Below are positions 17,337 to 25,375 of a stretch of DNA of 64,000 nt, piece after piece. Position 1 is the first letter of the stretch. Each line of letters starts with the position of its first letter. Under the pieces are notes generated by a model. That model worked only from the letters and a program-made list of their open reading frames with translations, ran no database searches and had not been told where the DNA came from. The DNA lies in NCBI RefSeq assembly GCF_002368095.1, contig NZ_AP018227.1, positions 7,208,123-7,272,122 on the forward strand, in the 5' to 3' direction. The stretch is from Calothrix parasitica NIES-267 (GTDB taxonomy: Bacteria; Cyanobacteriota; Cyanobacteriia; Cyanobacteriales; Nostocaceae). A program made the position numbers and the translations under genes.

Positions 17337-17650
17337 AAACCAAGCAGTTTAATACTTTTTATTAATATAATTCATATCCAGTTTTAAAGGGTAACATAGT
17401 TCGTAGTAGCTTGTAGGTTGGATTAAACAAAGTATAAGCGGAGTAATTTCTTCGAGTAACCCTAAATCATTATATTAAATAAAATAAATTATTAAATTTT
17501 CAATCAAATAATGAGCTTCATCTATGAGTTTATATTAAATAATCTTGATTCAAAATCAAAAAGTTAATGTTGGGTTACGGCACATCTATATTCTTCGTAA
17601 ATCGTAAATTTATTCTTGTGCCTTTAACCCAATCGACTAAACTTACTAAT
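17337..17650. other. Non-coding gap with an inverted repeat (17570-17632)
   Basis: The arms TTGGGTTA and TAACCCAA, extended by GGCAC/GTGCC, bracket a short AT-rich centre. This is a GTTGGGTT-type cyanobacterial interspersed repeat. No ORF is supported. Confidence 0.5.
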
Positions 17651-17724
17651 ATCATAATTACTGACGCTCATGCCTATAATATTACTTAGAAATTACTGAC
17701 TGAAGACTTATTTCTGTATGATGA
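17651..17724 (+). pseudogene. Remnant of the 5' end of a Uma2 gene
   Basis: Read in one frame, this stretch gives IIITDAHAYNIT, stop, KLLTEDLFLYDE, which aligns with VVTVHPYNITWELLPEDFILDDE at the N-terminus of the Uma2 gene at 12378. The DNA matches are also clear (CCTATAATATTACTT). Only about 25 codons survive, with an in-frame TAG where Trp stood. It overlaps the 3' end of the HAD gene on the other strand. Confidence 0.7.
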
Positions 17725-18298
17725 AATTCTTCTCTTTCCAATGACGTTTATCTATGACTCTCACATTCTCTTCTTTACCAATTATTTCTAAATATTTCAA
17801 CAGTAGAACAAGTTCTCTATCATTTTCTTCTCCAAGATACTCTTTAACTAAAATTCCGTTCCCATAATTATATTTAAAAGTTTCAGCAATATTATCTACA
17901 ATCAAAATATGATTTAACGAATAACCTTTTCTCTTAACTTTCTTTAAAGGCTTAAATACCTCAATTACATCTAAGTCTAAATTCCTTTTAAGAAGACAAC
18001 GCTCTCCAGTAAAAACAAATTCTAATTTTAGGTTATCGGGAAAAATATTTTTAATCGCTTCACGAGCATATTCCGAGCTAGATGCAGTCCATATAGCTAA
18101 ACTAAATAACTTGCTACAACTTAAAATAAATTCTTTTAATCCCGGTCTAATATAAACAAAATATTCATCTAATTTAAAATCTGGTATCCTATCAAGTTGT
18201 TTTTCCGAACTATAGATTAACGTTTCATCGATATCTAAAATGAGCAATTTATTATATTTAGGTAAATTTTTTACAAGATTAGATGCTTTTGTATTCAT
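17708..18298 (-). CDS. NIF/FCP1-like HAD phosphatase
   Basis: A 196-residue HAD-superfamily hydrolase of the NLI-interacting-factor/CTD-phosphatase type. The DxDET motif (LLILDIDETLIYSS, D22 and D24) is the catalytic hallmark of this subfamily; FVYIRPGLKEFILSCSKLFSLAIWTASSSEYA supplies motif II, and GYSLNHILIVDNIAETF motif III. Eukaryotic relatives remove phosphate from Ser/Thr in the polymerase II tail; bacterial ones are little studied. It is followed on the same strand-direction block by arfB upstream (15 bp gap), so the two may be co-transcribed. Confidence 0.88.
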   Translation of the reverse strand: MNTKASNLVKNLPKYNKLLILDIDETLIYSSEKQLDRIPDFKLDEYFVYIRPGLKEFILSCSKLFSLAIWTASSSEYAREAIKNIFPDNLKLEFVFTGERCLLKRNLDLDVIEVFKPLKKVKRKGYSLNHILIVDNIAETFKYNYGNGILVKEYLGEENDRELVLLLKYLEIIGKEENVRVIDKRHWKEKNFIIQK

Positions 18299-18312
18299 AT
18301 ACTTTTGAACAA

Positions 18313-18729
18313 TTACTCATCAACAACTTTCTTCCGATTATTTTTAACTTGACTTCGCTTTTTCTTAGAATCAACCCGCTTCTTTTGAGAACTCTTTGTA
18401 GGTTTGGTCGGTTTACGCTTCTTCTTAATTACCATCGCACTTTTAATCAGTTCTTTTAACCGAGCAAATGCATCTTCTTTATTTTTTAACTGACTTCTGT
18501 ATTCTTGAGATTTAATGATAATAATCCCATCTTGAGTAATCCTACTATCCTTTAATTTTAAAAGTCTATTTTTATAATAATCCGGTAGCGAAGAAGCGTT
18601 AATATCAAAACGTAAATGAATAGCTGTTGCAACTTTATTCACATTTTGACCACCAGCACCTTGAGAACGAATTGCACTAATTTCAATCTCGTTATCGGGA
18701 ATTATTACATTATTGGAAATTTGCAGCAT
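18313..18729 (-). CDS. arfB: Peptidyl-tRNA hydrolase ArfB (ribosome rescue)
   Basis: 138 residues, the normal size. The catalytic GGQ loop is intact (SQGAGGQNVNKVATAIHLRFD, residues ~24-43), and a long basic C-terminal tail (KKKRKPTKPTKSSQKKRVDSKKKRSQ) follows, which in ArfB/YaeJ enters the mRNA channel of stalled ribosomes. It should hydrolyse peptidyl-tRNA on non-stop ribosomes. The stop is 15 bp before the HAD phosphatase start, so the two genes probably form one transcript with arfB first. Confidence 0.93.
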   Translation of the reverse strand: MLQISNNVIIPDNEIEISAIRSQGAGGQNVNKVATAIHLRFDINASSLPDYYKNRLLKLKDSRITQDGIIIIKSQEYRSQLKNKEDAFARLKELIKSAMVIKKKRKPTKPTKSSQKKRVDSKKKRSQVKNNRKKVVDE

Positions 18730-18886
18730 AAATTATTTGAGTTTGGAAGCTTAATTTTAAATATAAATGGTTGAACAATTAAAATAAAACATTTTTTATA
18801 CATTGTATTGTCAGTCAAAGTAAATTAAATTATCTAACTGAACAGAAAATTGATATAGCATTCCTAAATCATTTGTGAGGTTTGAG

Positions 18887-18915
18887 AAACCCGGTTTTTT
18901 GAAAAAACCGGGTTT
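18887..18915. repeat. Hairpin with arms AAACCCGGTTTTTT/AAAAAACCGGGTTT
   Basis: Perfect 14-bp arms around a single G, between arfB and the DUF4126 paralogue. This is an AACCCGGTTT-type interspersed palindrome known in cyanobacteria; on either strand it could also act as a terminator. Confidence 0.85.
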
Positions 18916-19064
18916 ATTTATAGCATCTATTTTTCTCACAACTCATATAGGATTGCTATAGGTAAAAATTGTGTTAAAAATAAGATGATTTCACGTAAAT
19001 ACATTTGAATAAGTTGAATAAATAATTGATTTCTCCGATAAACTATAAATATTTATTTAATTAT

Positions 19065-19664
19065 ATGAATATAATCGCGGCTTTGTGTCTGGGTATTGGT
19101 TTGAGTGCTGCTTGTGGATTCCGGGTATTTATTCCACCTTTAGCTTTTAGTATTGCTGCTCATGCTGGGGTAGTCGAACCATCAACTGAATGGGAATGGT
19201 TGGGGACTTATCCGGCTATTATTACTTTGAGTATCGCTGCAATTGTTGAAGTATTTGCTTATTTTATTCCTTGGGTAAGTAATTTCCTTGATTCTATCGA
19301 AGTTGCTCTTGCTCCAGTCGCGGGAACCTTTATTACAGCATCTAGTTTATCAATGGCTGGAGAAGTTGACCCAACTTTAATGTGGACTTTATCAATTTTG
19401 GCTGGGGGAGGTGCTGCTGAAACTGTGGAAGTAGCAACATCTTTGACGAGGTTAGTTGCTTCGGGTGCTACTGCTGGAATGGGGGGACCGGTCGTTTCAA
19501 TTATGGAGATGATTTCTTCTATTGTGATGTCGATTTTGGCAATCACTTTACCTATTTTGACGACATTTTTAGTAGTTTTTCTGATGATTTTCTTCGTTCG
19601 TCGGATTTTAAAGTTTCTTGCTCAACGGAAAAGAAGACGGGAAATGAGAGATATTGGGGATTAA
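19065..19664 (+). CDS. DUF4126 membrane protein, copy 2
   Basis: About 199 residues from the ATG at 19065, chosen because its paralogue at 13448 starts identically (MNII.ALCLGI.LSAACGFRVFIPP); a TTG at 19026 would add 13 residues. It has the same Gly/Ala-rich membrane segments and a basic tail (AQRKRRREMRDIGD). Its function is unknown. It is clearly a duplicate of copy 1, with divergence concentrated in the last third. Confidence 0.87.
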   Translation: MNIIAALCLGIGLSAACGFRVFIPPLAFSIAAHAGVVEPSTEWEWLGTYPAIITLSIAAIVEVFAYFIPWVSNFLDSIEVALAPVAGTFITASSLSMAGEVDPTLMWTLSILAGGGAAETVEVATSLTRLVASGATAGMGGPVVSIMEMISSIVMSILAITLPILTTFLVVFLMIFFVRRILKFLAQRKRRREMRDIGD

Positions 19665-19984
19665 GTAGTTAAACAGTTTGTAGGTTGGGTTGTTAGCGTC
19701 AGCGTTGCGAAGCAATAGGTCGAGAAACCAAACATCATCATATTGAATAAAAAAAAATAAGTTAATACAGTTAACTAAATTTAGCTTTGATTGGCTGGTT
19801 GCTTCACTACACCTTGTTTTCACATCATTAGTGAAATGGCGATCGCCATCTGAACCAAGTAATATCAATCTCTGTAAAACCAATGTTGTATCGCAACAGT
19901 TTTATTTTTGAATCAAGCGGCAAATATCAAGCTTCTTGGAATTAATACTCTATCGCAACAGTTTTAAATTCACTAACACCAATT
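19665..19984. other. Non-coding gap
   Basis: It contains a GTAGGTTGGGTTGTTAGCG-type interspersed repeat right after the DUF4126 gene, two GTATCGCAACAGTTTTA-like direct repeats near 19890 and 19950, and a GCGATCGC site near 19840. No gene is seen. Confidence 0.5.
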
Positions 19985-20276
19985 TTAGATTTCATTCTTA
20001 CCAGCTAAAGATATTTGATTGTAAACTTGACCGTGTTCGTCAATCGCTCGACGTAAATCGTCTGACGGTTTGTAAATTGAGCCAAAATTGAGTGCTGTTG
20101 CCGAAATATCGTGATAAATGTAAAGCTGTATCGGCTGTAATACTGCGTTTCCCTGATAAAATTTCGCTGATTCTGGTTTGAGTTACACCTATGTCTTTAC
20201 TCAAACGATAAGGAGTAATATTCATTGGTTCGAGAAATTCTATTTGTAAGATTTCACCAGGGTGGATGTAGGTCAT
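19985..20276 (-). pseudogene. higA: higA-type antitoxin gene with frameshift
   Basis: The first frame codes an XRE/HigA antidote protein (THPGEIL-like start, MNITPYRLSKDIGVTQTRISEILSGKRSITADTALHLSRYFGNSTQFWLNLQT) and then runs into VRRFTSSD and a stop at 20040. One frame over, the sequence continues as DLRRAIDEHGQVYNQISLAGKNEI to a TAA at 19985, as expected for an intact HigA of about 96 residues. One extra base near 20062 explains it. The N-terminal HTH (78 residues) could still be made. No higB toxin gene is seen upstream or downstream. Confidence 0.82.
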
Positions 20277-20334
20277 AGCGATTTTTTCTCGGGATAATAT
20301 AAAAGTAACTTTTTAGTTGTGATTAGAAACAATA

Positions 20335-20580
20335 ATGAAAGCAATCAAAGTGATGGGAAATATTAACGAAGATGGACAACTTACTTTAGATAATCCTATA
20401 ACTACAGATAAAAATAGTCGGGTTGAAGTAATTGTCTTGATTCGGGAAGAGGTCGAAATAGATGAAGATGATACACCGTTAGAGGTAATTAAAGAAAATT
20501 TCCGTCAAGCTTGGGGTGAAGCGATGAGCGGACAAACGATTCCTGCTTCTCAAATCTGGGATGGGATTGAAGATGTCTGA
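20335..20580 (+). CDS. RelN-type antitoxin, toxin missing
   Basis: 81 residues, MKAIKVMGNINEDGQLTLD...NSRVEVIVLI...FRQAWGEAMSGQTIPASQIWDGIE, which I recognise as the cyanobacterial RelN antitoxin type. The partner relE should begin at its 3' end; there an ATG at 20573 overlaps the stop but runs only twelve codons. The antitoxin is therefore an orphan. It is divergent from the higA remnant. Confidence 0.8.
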   Translation: MKAIKVMGNINEDGQLTLDNPITTDKNSRVEVIVLIREEVEIDEDDTPLEVIKENFRQAWGEAMSGQTIPASQIWDGIEDV

Positions 20581-20611
20581 GGAATCGTTTGTCAAAGTTG
20601 AAGACAACTAA
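20573..20611 (+). pseudogene. Possible stub of a relE toxin gene
   Basis: An ATG overlapping the RelN stop opens MSEESFVKVEDN and stops. The position is exactly where a toxin gene would start, but too little is left to assign the family. Confidence 0.25.
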
Positions 20612-20717
20612 ATTTATGAGGAATGTAAACGAAAAATAGCTTAAACAAAGCTCATCCAAGGTATCCCCTTTAAGGGATAGATAAAAGCCTATCGCTTGCT
20701 AAAATATAAACTGTTAG

Positions 20718-21770
20718 CTAAATATGGTTATAGATATCTGGAAGCGTAATAGACTTAGAAGTATTGCCTGCTCTAATATAGAATTCCAATTTTTCCTTTC
20801 CCTTCATGAATACTTTTTTAGTTGATTTTCTCACGTCAACAACACAAATATCTTTACCTTCGATATTTTCAAATCTAATTTTAACCAGTTTTATAAAACT
20901 TGCACCGATGCAATCACAAATAAGGTGAACAATTGTTTGCTCAAATATGTCAAGAGTTTTTTCTTTTTGTAATGAAAGGTCTTTTTCTAAACCAAAAATA
21001 TTGCCATTGTCTTTCACGCCAATGATAAGGGTTCCTCCATCAGAATTAAGAAATGCAGCTATTGTTTTAAGAGCGCTAAACTTTAAGTTTTCATTTTTAC
21101 AGTTTTTATTCACGTCCCATTTTAATGTACTTTTATATTCTAAATTAGGACTCTCTGGCAGCTTAATCAATTCTTTTATTGGACTAAAATCACCTATTTT
21201 GCGAAAAGTAGTCAGAAAACGTCGCAGTTTTCGTTCTTCAATTTGCTTTTCAAGAACTTCTTTACTCCCACCAGCATCAATTACTGTTTTGTTGATAACG
21301 GCAATATACTGTCCCCAGTAATTATTCTCTAAATCCTCTAGATTTTCATCAATCCACTGCTCGTTTTGTACATTTCCCCATCGATTAAAATATGTAATAG
21401 CTTCTTGGATAGATTGGTGTAATACCTCAAATACATTTCCTTGCATATTTTTAGATATATAATCCCAAGCACCCATTCTCAGAGCATTTCTACAGTCTGT
21501 GACATTATCGTTGGCTGTTAATACAATTACAACCGAAGACAAATTTTGTTCTTTAACCTTCTCAACAATTGCGAAACCACTATTGTCTTGCTCCATTCGC
21601 ATATCGGAAACCAAGACATCAAATGATTTATCAAGTTTTTGAGTTGCTTCAGCAGCATTAGAAGCTGTTTCAATATTTTTATACCCGAAGTCTTGCAACC
21701 ACTCTTTTAATTCCTCCATGAAACGAGGATTATCTTCTACTAAAAGTAAATGTATATCTTCAGTTTGCAT
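20718..21770 (-). CDS. Response regulator fused to an AlbA_2 (Schlafen-type) domain
   Basis: 350 residues. Residues 5-125 are a receiver domain: acidic pair VEDN (12-13), phospho-acceptor D56 in LVSDMRM, T85 in VLTAND and K107 in YISKN. Residues ~125-195 are a helical linker. Residues ~200-345 are an AlbA_2/Schlafen-type domain: ESPNLEYKSTLKWD, LKTIAAFLNSDGGTLIIGVKDNGNIFGLEKD, and the late strand VFMKGKEKLEFYIRAGNTS. AlbA_2 domains occur in bacterial putative regulators and are related to the eukaryotic Schlafen core; nucleic-acid binding or cleavage is possible but unproven here. The TPR histidine kinase gene lies 108 bp upstream on the same strand and is its probable partner. Confidence 0.9.
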   Translation of the reverse strand: MQTEDIHLLLVEDNPRFMEELKEWLQDFGYKNIETASNAAEATQKLDKSFDVLVSDMRMEQDNSGFAIVEKVKEQNLSSVVIVLTANDNVTDCRNALRMGAWDYISKNMQGNVFEVLHQSIQEAITYFNRWGNVQNEQWIDENLEDLENNYWGQYIAVINKTVIDAGGSKEVLEKQIEERKLRRFLTTFRKIGDFSPIKELIKLPESPNLEYKSTLKWDVNKNCKNENLKFSALKTIAAFLNSDGGTLIIGVKDNGNIFGLEKDLSLQKEKTLDIFEQTIVHLICDCIGASFIKLVKIRFENIEGKDICVVDVRKSTKKVFMKGKEKLEFYIRAGNTSKSITLPDIYNHI

Positions 21771-21878
21771 CTATTTAATTTCAATCATATTATTTCAGAT
21801 AAAAATATAGTTCATCTTATAAATGATTGCTTGTTGTTTGGAATACATGATTCAAATATTTGAATAATTTTATTATCT

Positions 21879-24695
21879 TTATTCATACGGTATAAATATT
21901 TCAAATCTAACTCCATTTTTTCCACTTTCGCGGATGTAAGCATTCATCTTGGCCAAAGTCTTACGAATAATAAAAAGTCCTAAACCACTACCTTTACCTT
22001 CAGGAGAAGTTGTTTTCAAAGGTTGAAATATCCAATCTTTTTTATCTTCAGGCACACCATGACCATTATCTGAAAAATCGATAGAAAGATATTTTTGTTC
22101 GCCAGGAATATTATGACCCCGAATACCCGAAGGGTTTACTACATCTCTAGAAGTTATATTAATCTCTAAATTGGATTTATCAAAATTGTGCTTGAGAGAA
22201 TTTTCGACAAATTCTTGAAGCATACTTTTAATTTTTTCCTCGTCACCTTTAAACTCTTGCTCGCCATTATTAATGTCTAGGTAAATGGTTGCACGGTCAA
22301 TTTTTGGATTTACTTCCCATTTTTCAAATAATTTCTTCACTGGAAAACGATGAGGTTTAATTTTAATTCCCTCATTTATAGATTTCAAATCGTTCAGCGC
22401 TGCTTGGGTAAATTCTAATTGAGTAAGTAACTTATTGAACTGACTATAGTGAGGAACATCTGGTTGAAGTTTCCATATTGCTCGTCGGGTTTTAGATATA
22501 ATTACTGCCAACTCATTATTAACAAAATCAGAAACGTCATGAGCAGTCTTAGAAATTATTATAAGTATTTCTCTATAATTATCATCAGGAATTTCTGCAA
22601 TCTTAGACTTTTGTTCTGCCTTACGAATATCTATCTGCTCGGACACATTCTCAATAGATTTGATGATATCTCTAAGTAAAGAGTCTTCAGTTTGAGAAAG
22701 ATATAAAATACGGGAAGCGATGCTTTTGAGGATAACAACCTCATTCGCAATTTTGTGGTACATTGCCCGGTTAAGCATTTTAGTGTCACTTAAACCGTCT
22801 TGAAAGTCGATGGTATTAACCATAGTAAAATAGTCTTCTTGACTTAAATTTAAAGTTAACATCTCTACAGCTTCAGGATAGCGTGATGATTCGCTTGGAA
22901 TCAGCTGTAACCTTTTTACCGCAGTGACACTGTAAGGATTTGTCGCTAAGATACTTCTGGCTACGTAGAGTAATGTTAGCTCTTTGTCATCAGCGTTAGC
23001 GATAGCTTCCTTAAAATATTGTTCACCTCTATGCTCTTGAAGTATACGGTAGTATAACCTTCCCAAATCGAGACGAATAACATTAGCGTGGTAGTTAGGA
23101 AGCTTTTCCAAATCAATCGTTTCAAGTTTAGATATTGCTTTGCTATAATTGCCTAGTCCTTCTAAGGATATAGCATATTTATGTAGTACAAAATTATCTT
23201 GCTCAAAGTTTAAAGCTTGCTTAAAAACTTTGCTAGCTTTGCTATATTCACCTTTTTCTAATAAAAATAATCCATATTTTTTAAGGTATTTAATATACTT
23301 TGATAGAGTTTTTTTCTCGTCATCTGTAACTTTTAACAAACGCTCGAAAATAATCGATGCTTTTTCATAATCGCTGAAATTAGCTAGCTCTTCTGCATAA
23401 CTATTTAAAGTGATTGGATTATTTGGCTGAATATTTAAAGCTTGTTCAAACAAATAAAAAGATTTTTCAAACTTTCTAATTTTTGCTAATGATTTTGCAT
23501 AACTATTTAAGGTAAAAACATCCTTTGCTTCAATTTCCAACGAGCGCTCAAATAATTTAAACGCTTGCTCATATCGAGAAATCTCAACTAAAACATTTGC
23601 ATAGCAACTTAAAGTGATAGCATCTTCAGAATCGATTTGTATGGAGTGTTCAAATATTTCAACTGCTTCCTGATATCGAAATTTAGCAGCTAAAGCATTT
23701 GCATAATGATTTAAAGTGATGGCATTGTCTGGTTGTATTTGTAGCGAGCGTTCAAATAATTTAAATGCTTCTTCATATCGAGACATTTCTACTAAAGCAT
23801 TTGCATAGCGACTTAAAGTGATAGCATCTTCAGAATCGATTTGTATGGAGCGTTCAAATATTTCAACTGCTTCCTGATATCGAAATTTAGCAGCTAAAGC
23901 ATTTGCATAGCGACTTAAAGTGATAGCATCTTCAGAATCGATTTGTATGGAGCGTTCAAATAATTTAAATGCTTCTTCATATCGAGACATTTCTACTAAA
24001 GCATTTGCATAGCGACTTAAGGTGATTGCGTTGTTAGGCTTTATTTGTAGCGAGCGCTCAAACATTTCAAACGCTTCCTCATGTCGAGATATTTTGACTA
24101 AAGCATTGGCATAACAATATAAAGTGATATGATTCTCAGATTGAACTTCTAAAGAACGTTCAAATAATTTAAATGCTTCCTCGTATCTATCTTCTATAAC
24201 AAAATCATTTGCATAGCGATTTAATACAATGATATAGCTTTTTTGAGTTCTAGTATTATCAGGTTGTATAAGCAAAGAATACTCTAAAATGAATAGTTGC
24301 TGTTCGACATCGCCTATCTTTCGTAGAGTTTTGCTATAGGAACTTAGTGTTTTAACATCTGTTGGAGCAATGTCAATAGCTTTGTTAAAAATAACTATCG
24401 CTTTATCTAATTCACCCACATCTGTTAACGCCGCACCATAATTTCTTAATACATTTACATTATTCGGACTAATATGAAGAGCTTTCTCAAATGTGTCAAA
24501 TGCTTCTTTTAGCTTACCTAATTTTGCTGTAACTTTAGCATATTGTCTTAAAACATCTACATCATTTGGAGCAATTTCTAAGGCTTCTTGAAGGCTTTTT
24601 TGAGCTTGCTTGTATTCACCTATGTCTACTAGAGCATCAGCCTGATTAATTAAATTATTAATGCGATCGCGAAAGGCTTCTGTATTACTCGACAT
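21879..24695 (-). CDS. TPR-repeat histidine kinase
   Basis: About 938 residues from the ATG at 24695 (a TTG at 24749 would add 18). The first ~500 residues are about fourteen TPR repeats of 34 residues; those encoded around 23,540-24,070 are nearly identical in DNA (…YANALVEMSRYEEAFKLFERS…), a sign of recent expansion. The C-terminus is a HATPase domain with N box FVENSLKH, G1 DNGHGVP and G2 GSGLGLFIIRKTL. Upstream lies an H-box-like KTAHDVSDFVNNEL segment, where H is the probable phosphorylation site. No membrane segment is seen, so it is a cytoplasmic kinase that may sense through TPR-protein contacts. It should phosphorylate the response regulator at 20718. Confidence 0.88.
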   Translation of the reverse strand: MSSNTEAFRDRINNLINQADALVDIGEYKQAQKSLQEALEIAPNDVDVLRQYAKVTAKLGKLKEAFDTFEKALHISPNNVNVLRNYGAALTDVGELDKAIVIFNKAIDIAPTDVKTLSSYSKTLRKIGDVEQQLFILEYSLLIQPDNTRTQKSYIIVLNRYANDFVIEDRYEEAFKLFERSLEVQSENHITLYCYANALVKISRHEEAFEMFERSLQIKPNNAITLSRYANALVEMSRYEEAFKLFERSIQIDSEDAITLSRYANALAAKFRYQEAVEIFERSIQIDSEDAITLSRYANALVEMSRYEEAFKLFERSLQIQPDNAITLNHYANALAAKFRYQEAVEIFEHSIQIDSEDAITLSCYANVLVEISRYEQAFKLFERSLEIEAKDVFTLNSYAKSLAKIRKFEKSFYLFEQALNIQPNNPITLNSYAEELANFSDYEKASIIFERLLKVTDDEKKTLSKYIKYLKKYGLFLLEKGEYSKASKVFKQALNFEQDNFVLHKYAISLEGLGNYSKAISKLETIDLEKLPNYHANVIRLDLGRLYYRILQEHRGEQYFKEAIANADDKELTLLYVARSILATNPYSVTAVKRLQLIPSESSRYPEAVEMLTLNLSQEDYFTMVNTIDFQDGLSDTKMLNRAMYHKIANEVVILKSIASRILYLSQTEDSLLRDIIKSIENVSEQIDIRKAEQKSKIAEIPDDNYREILIIISKTAHDVSDFVNNELAVIISKTRRAIWKLQPDVPHYSQFNKLLTQLEFTQAALNDLKSINEGIKIKPHRFPVKKLFEKWEVNPKIDRATIYLDINNGEQEFKGDEEKIKSMLQEFVENSLKHNFDKSNLEINITSRDVVNPSGIRGHNIPGEQKYLSIDFSDNGHGVPEDKKDWIFQPLKTTSPEGKGSGLGLFIIRKTLAKMNAYIRESGKNGVRFEIFIPYE

Positions 24696-24808
24696 ATGGT
24701 CGTCTTTAAGTATCAATAGAAACACAGTAATATTAGCAGTAGTCTTCAAAAATTTCGTGGCTAAGAATTACAAAGTTTTCTAGATTACTGTTTTCTATTT
24801 AAATATTT

Positions 24809-24955
24809 TCGATTATCTAGTTCTTGTTTCTGCTCCTCCGTGAGTTCAGGATATGCTTGTTAGGCTGCAATACTATCCCAGATGGCTTGTACAAGACGAA
24901 TCCTATCCTCAAGTTTCAAAGCGGCTATTTCGTTTAAAGTCGCTTTAATATCCAT
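24809..24955 (-). pseudogene. Decayed second copy of the addiction-module antitoxin
   Basis: From an ATG at 24955 it reads MDIKATLNEIAALKLEDRIRLVQAIWDSIAA, TAA, QAYPELTEEQKQELDNRK, and then loses similarity. It is a clear duplicate of the antitoxin at 17115-17336, with a Glu codon turned into TAA and the last third missing. No toxin follows. Confidence 0.85.
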
Positions 24956-25130
24956 AAATTAAGCAGTTTATTTATTACTTCTTCAATATAGCTGATTTGA
25001 GAATTTGAACTTATATACAAGATTAATTTCAAGTCTTGATGTTGGCTTAAAAGCGCATTTTCATTGTTCGTTAAAGATTAATTCATTTTTGCGCTTTTAA
25101 CCCAACCTACGGATAAACAGCTTTTTATTG

Positions 25131-25275
25131 AGCCACTCCCCGCGCTAAAGCGACGGGGATTCAGGCATTACCTTCTGACTTATCTGGTTAGAGGTTAGCA
25201 CTTCGTTGGACATCTGCTCAAAAGAACTATAACCGTTCTTACTTTCACGCTCGGCTACTCGATTTGCAGATTAGT
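25131..25275. mobile_element. Probable IS200/IS605-type end remnant with hairpin
   Basis: The hairpin at 25138-25158 (arms CCCCG/CGGGG around CGCT..AGCG) followed by GATTCAGGCATTACC matches the end hairpin that I associate with TnpB-carrying IS200/IS605 elements of cyanobacteria. No tnpB or tnpA reading frame is left nearby, so only a fragment or a non-autonomous copy remains. The 24956-25130 part is AT-rich and empty. Confidence 0.5.
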
Positions 25276-25375
25276 GGAAGTATTTTGCTCTCTAATTGTT
25301 TTTAATTCCCAGTTCCTAGAATAATTCCTAAATATTTGGCGCTATGAGCGGAGCTTTCTCGTAGAGTAAGCGCAA

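Noticed and set aside
17089-17352. Plus-strand reading frames over the antitoxin gene
   Set aside because: Shadows of the minus-strand antitoxin, which has a recognisable family pattern.
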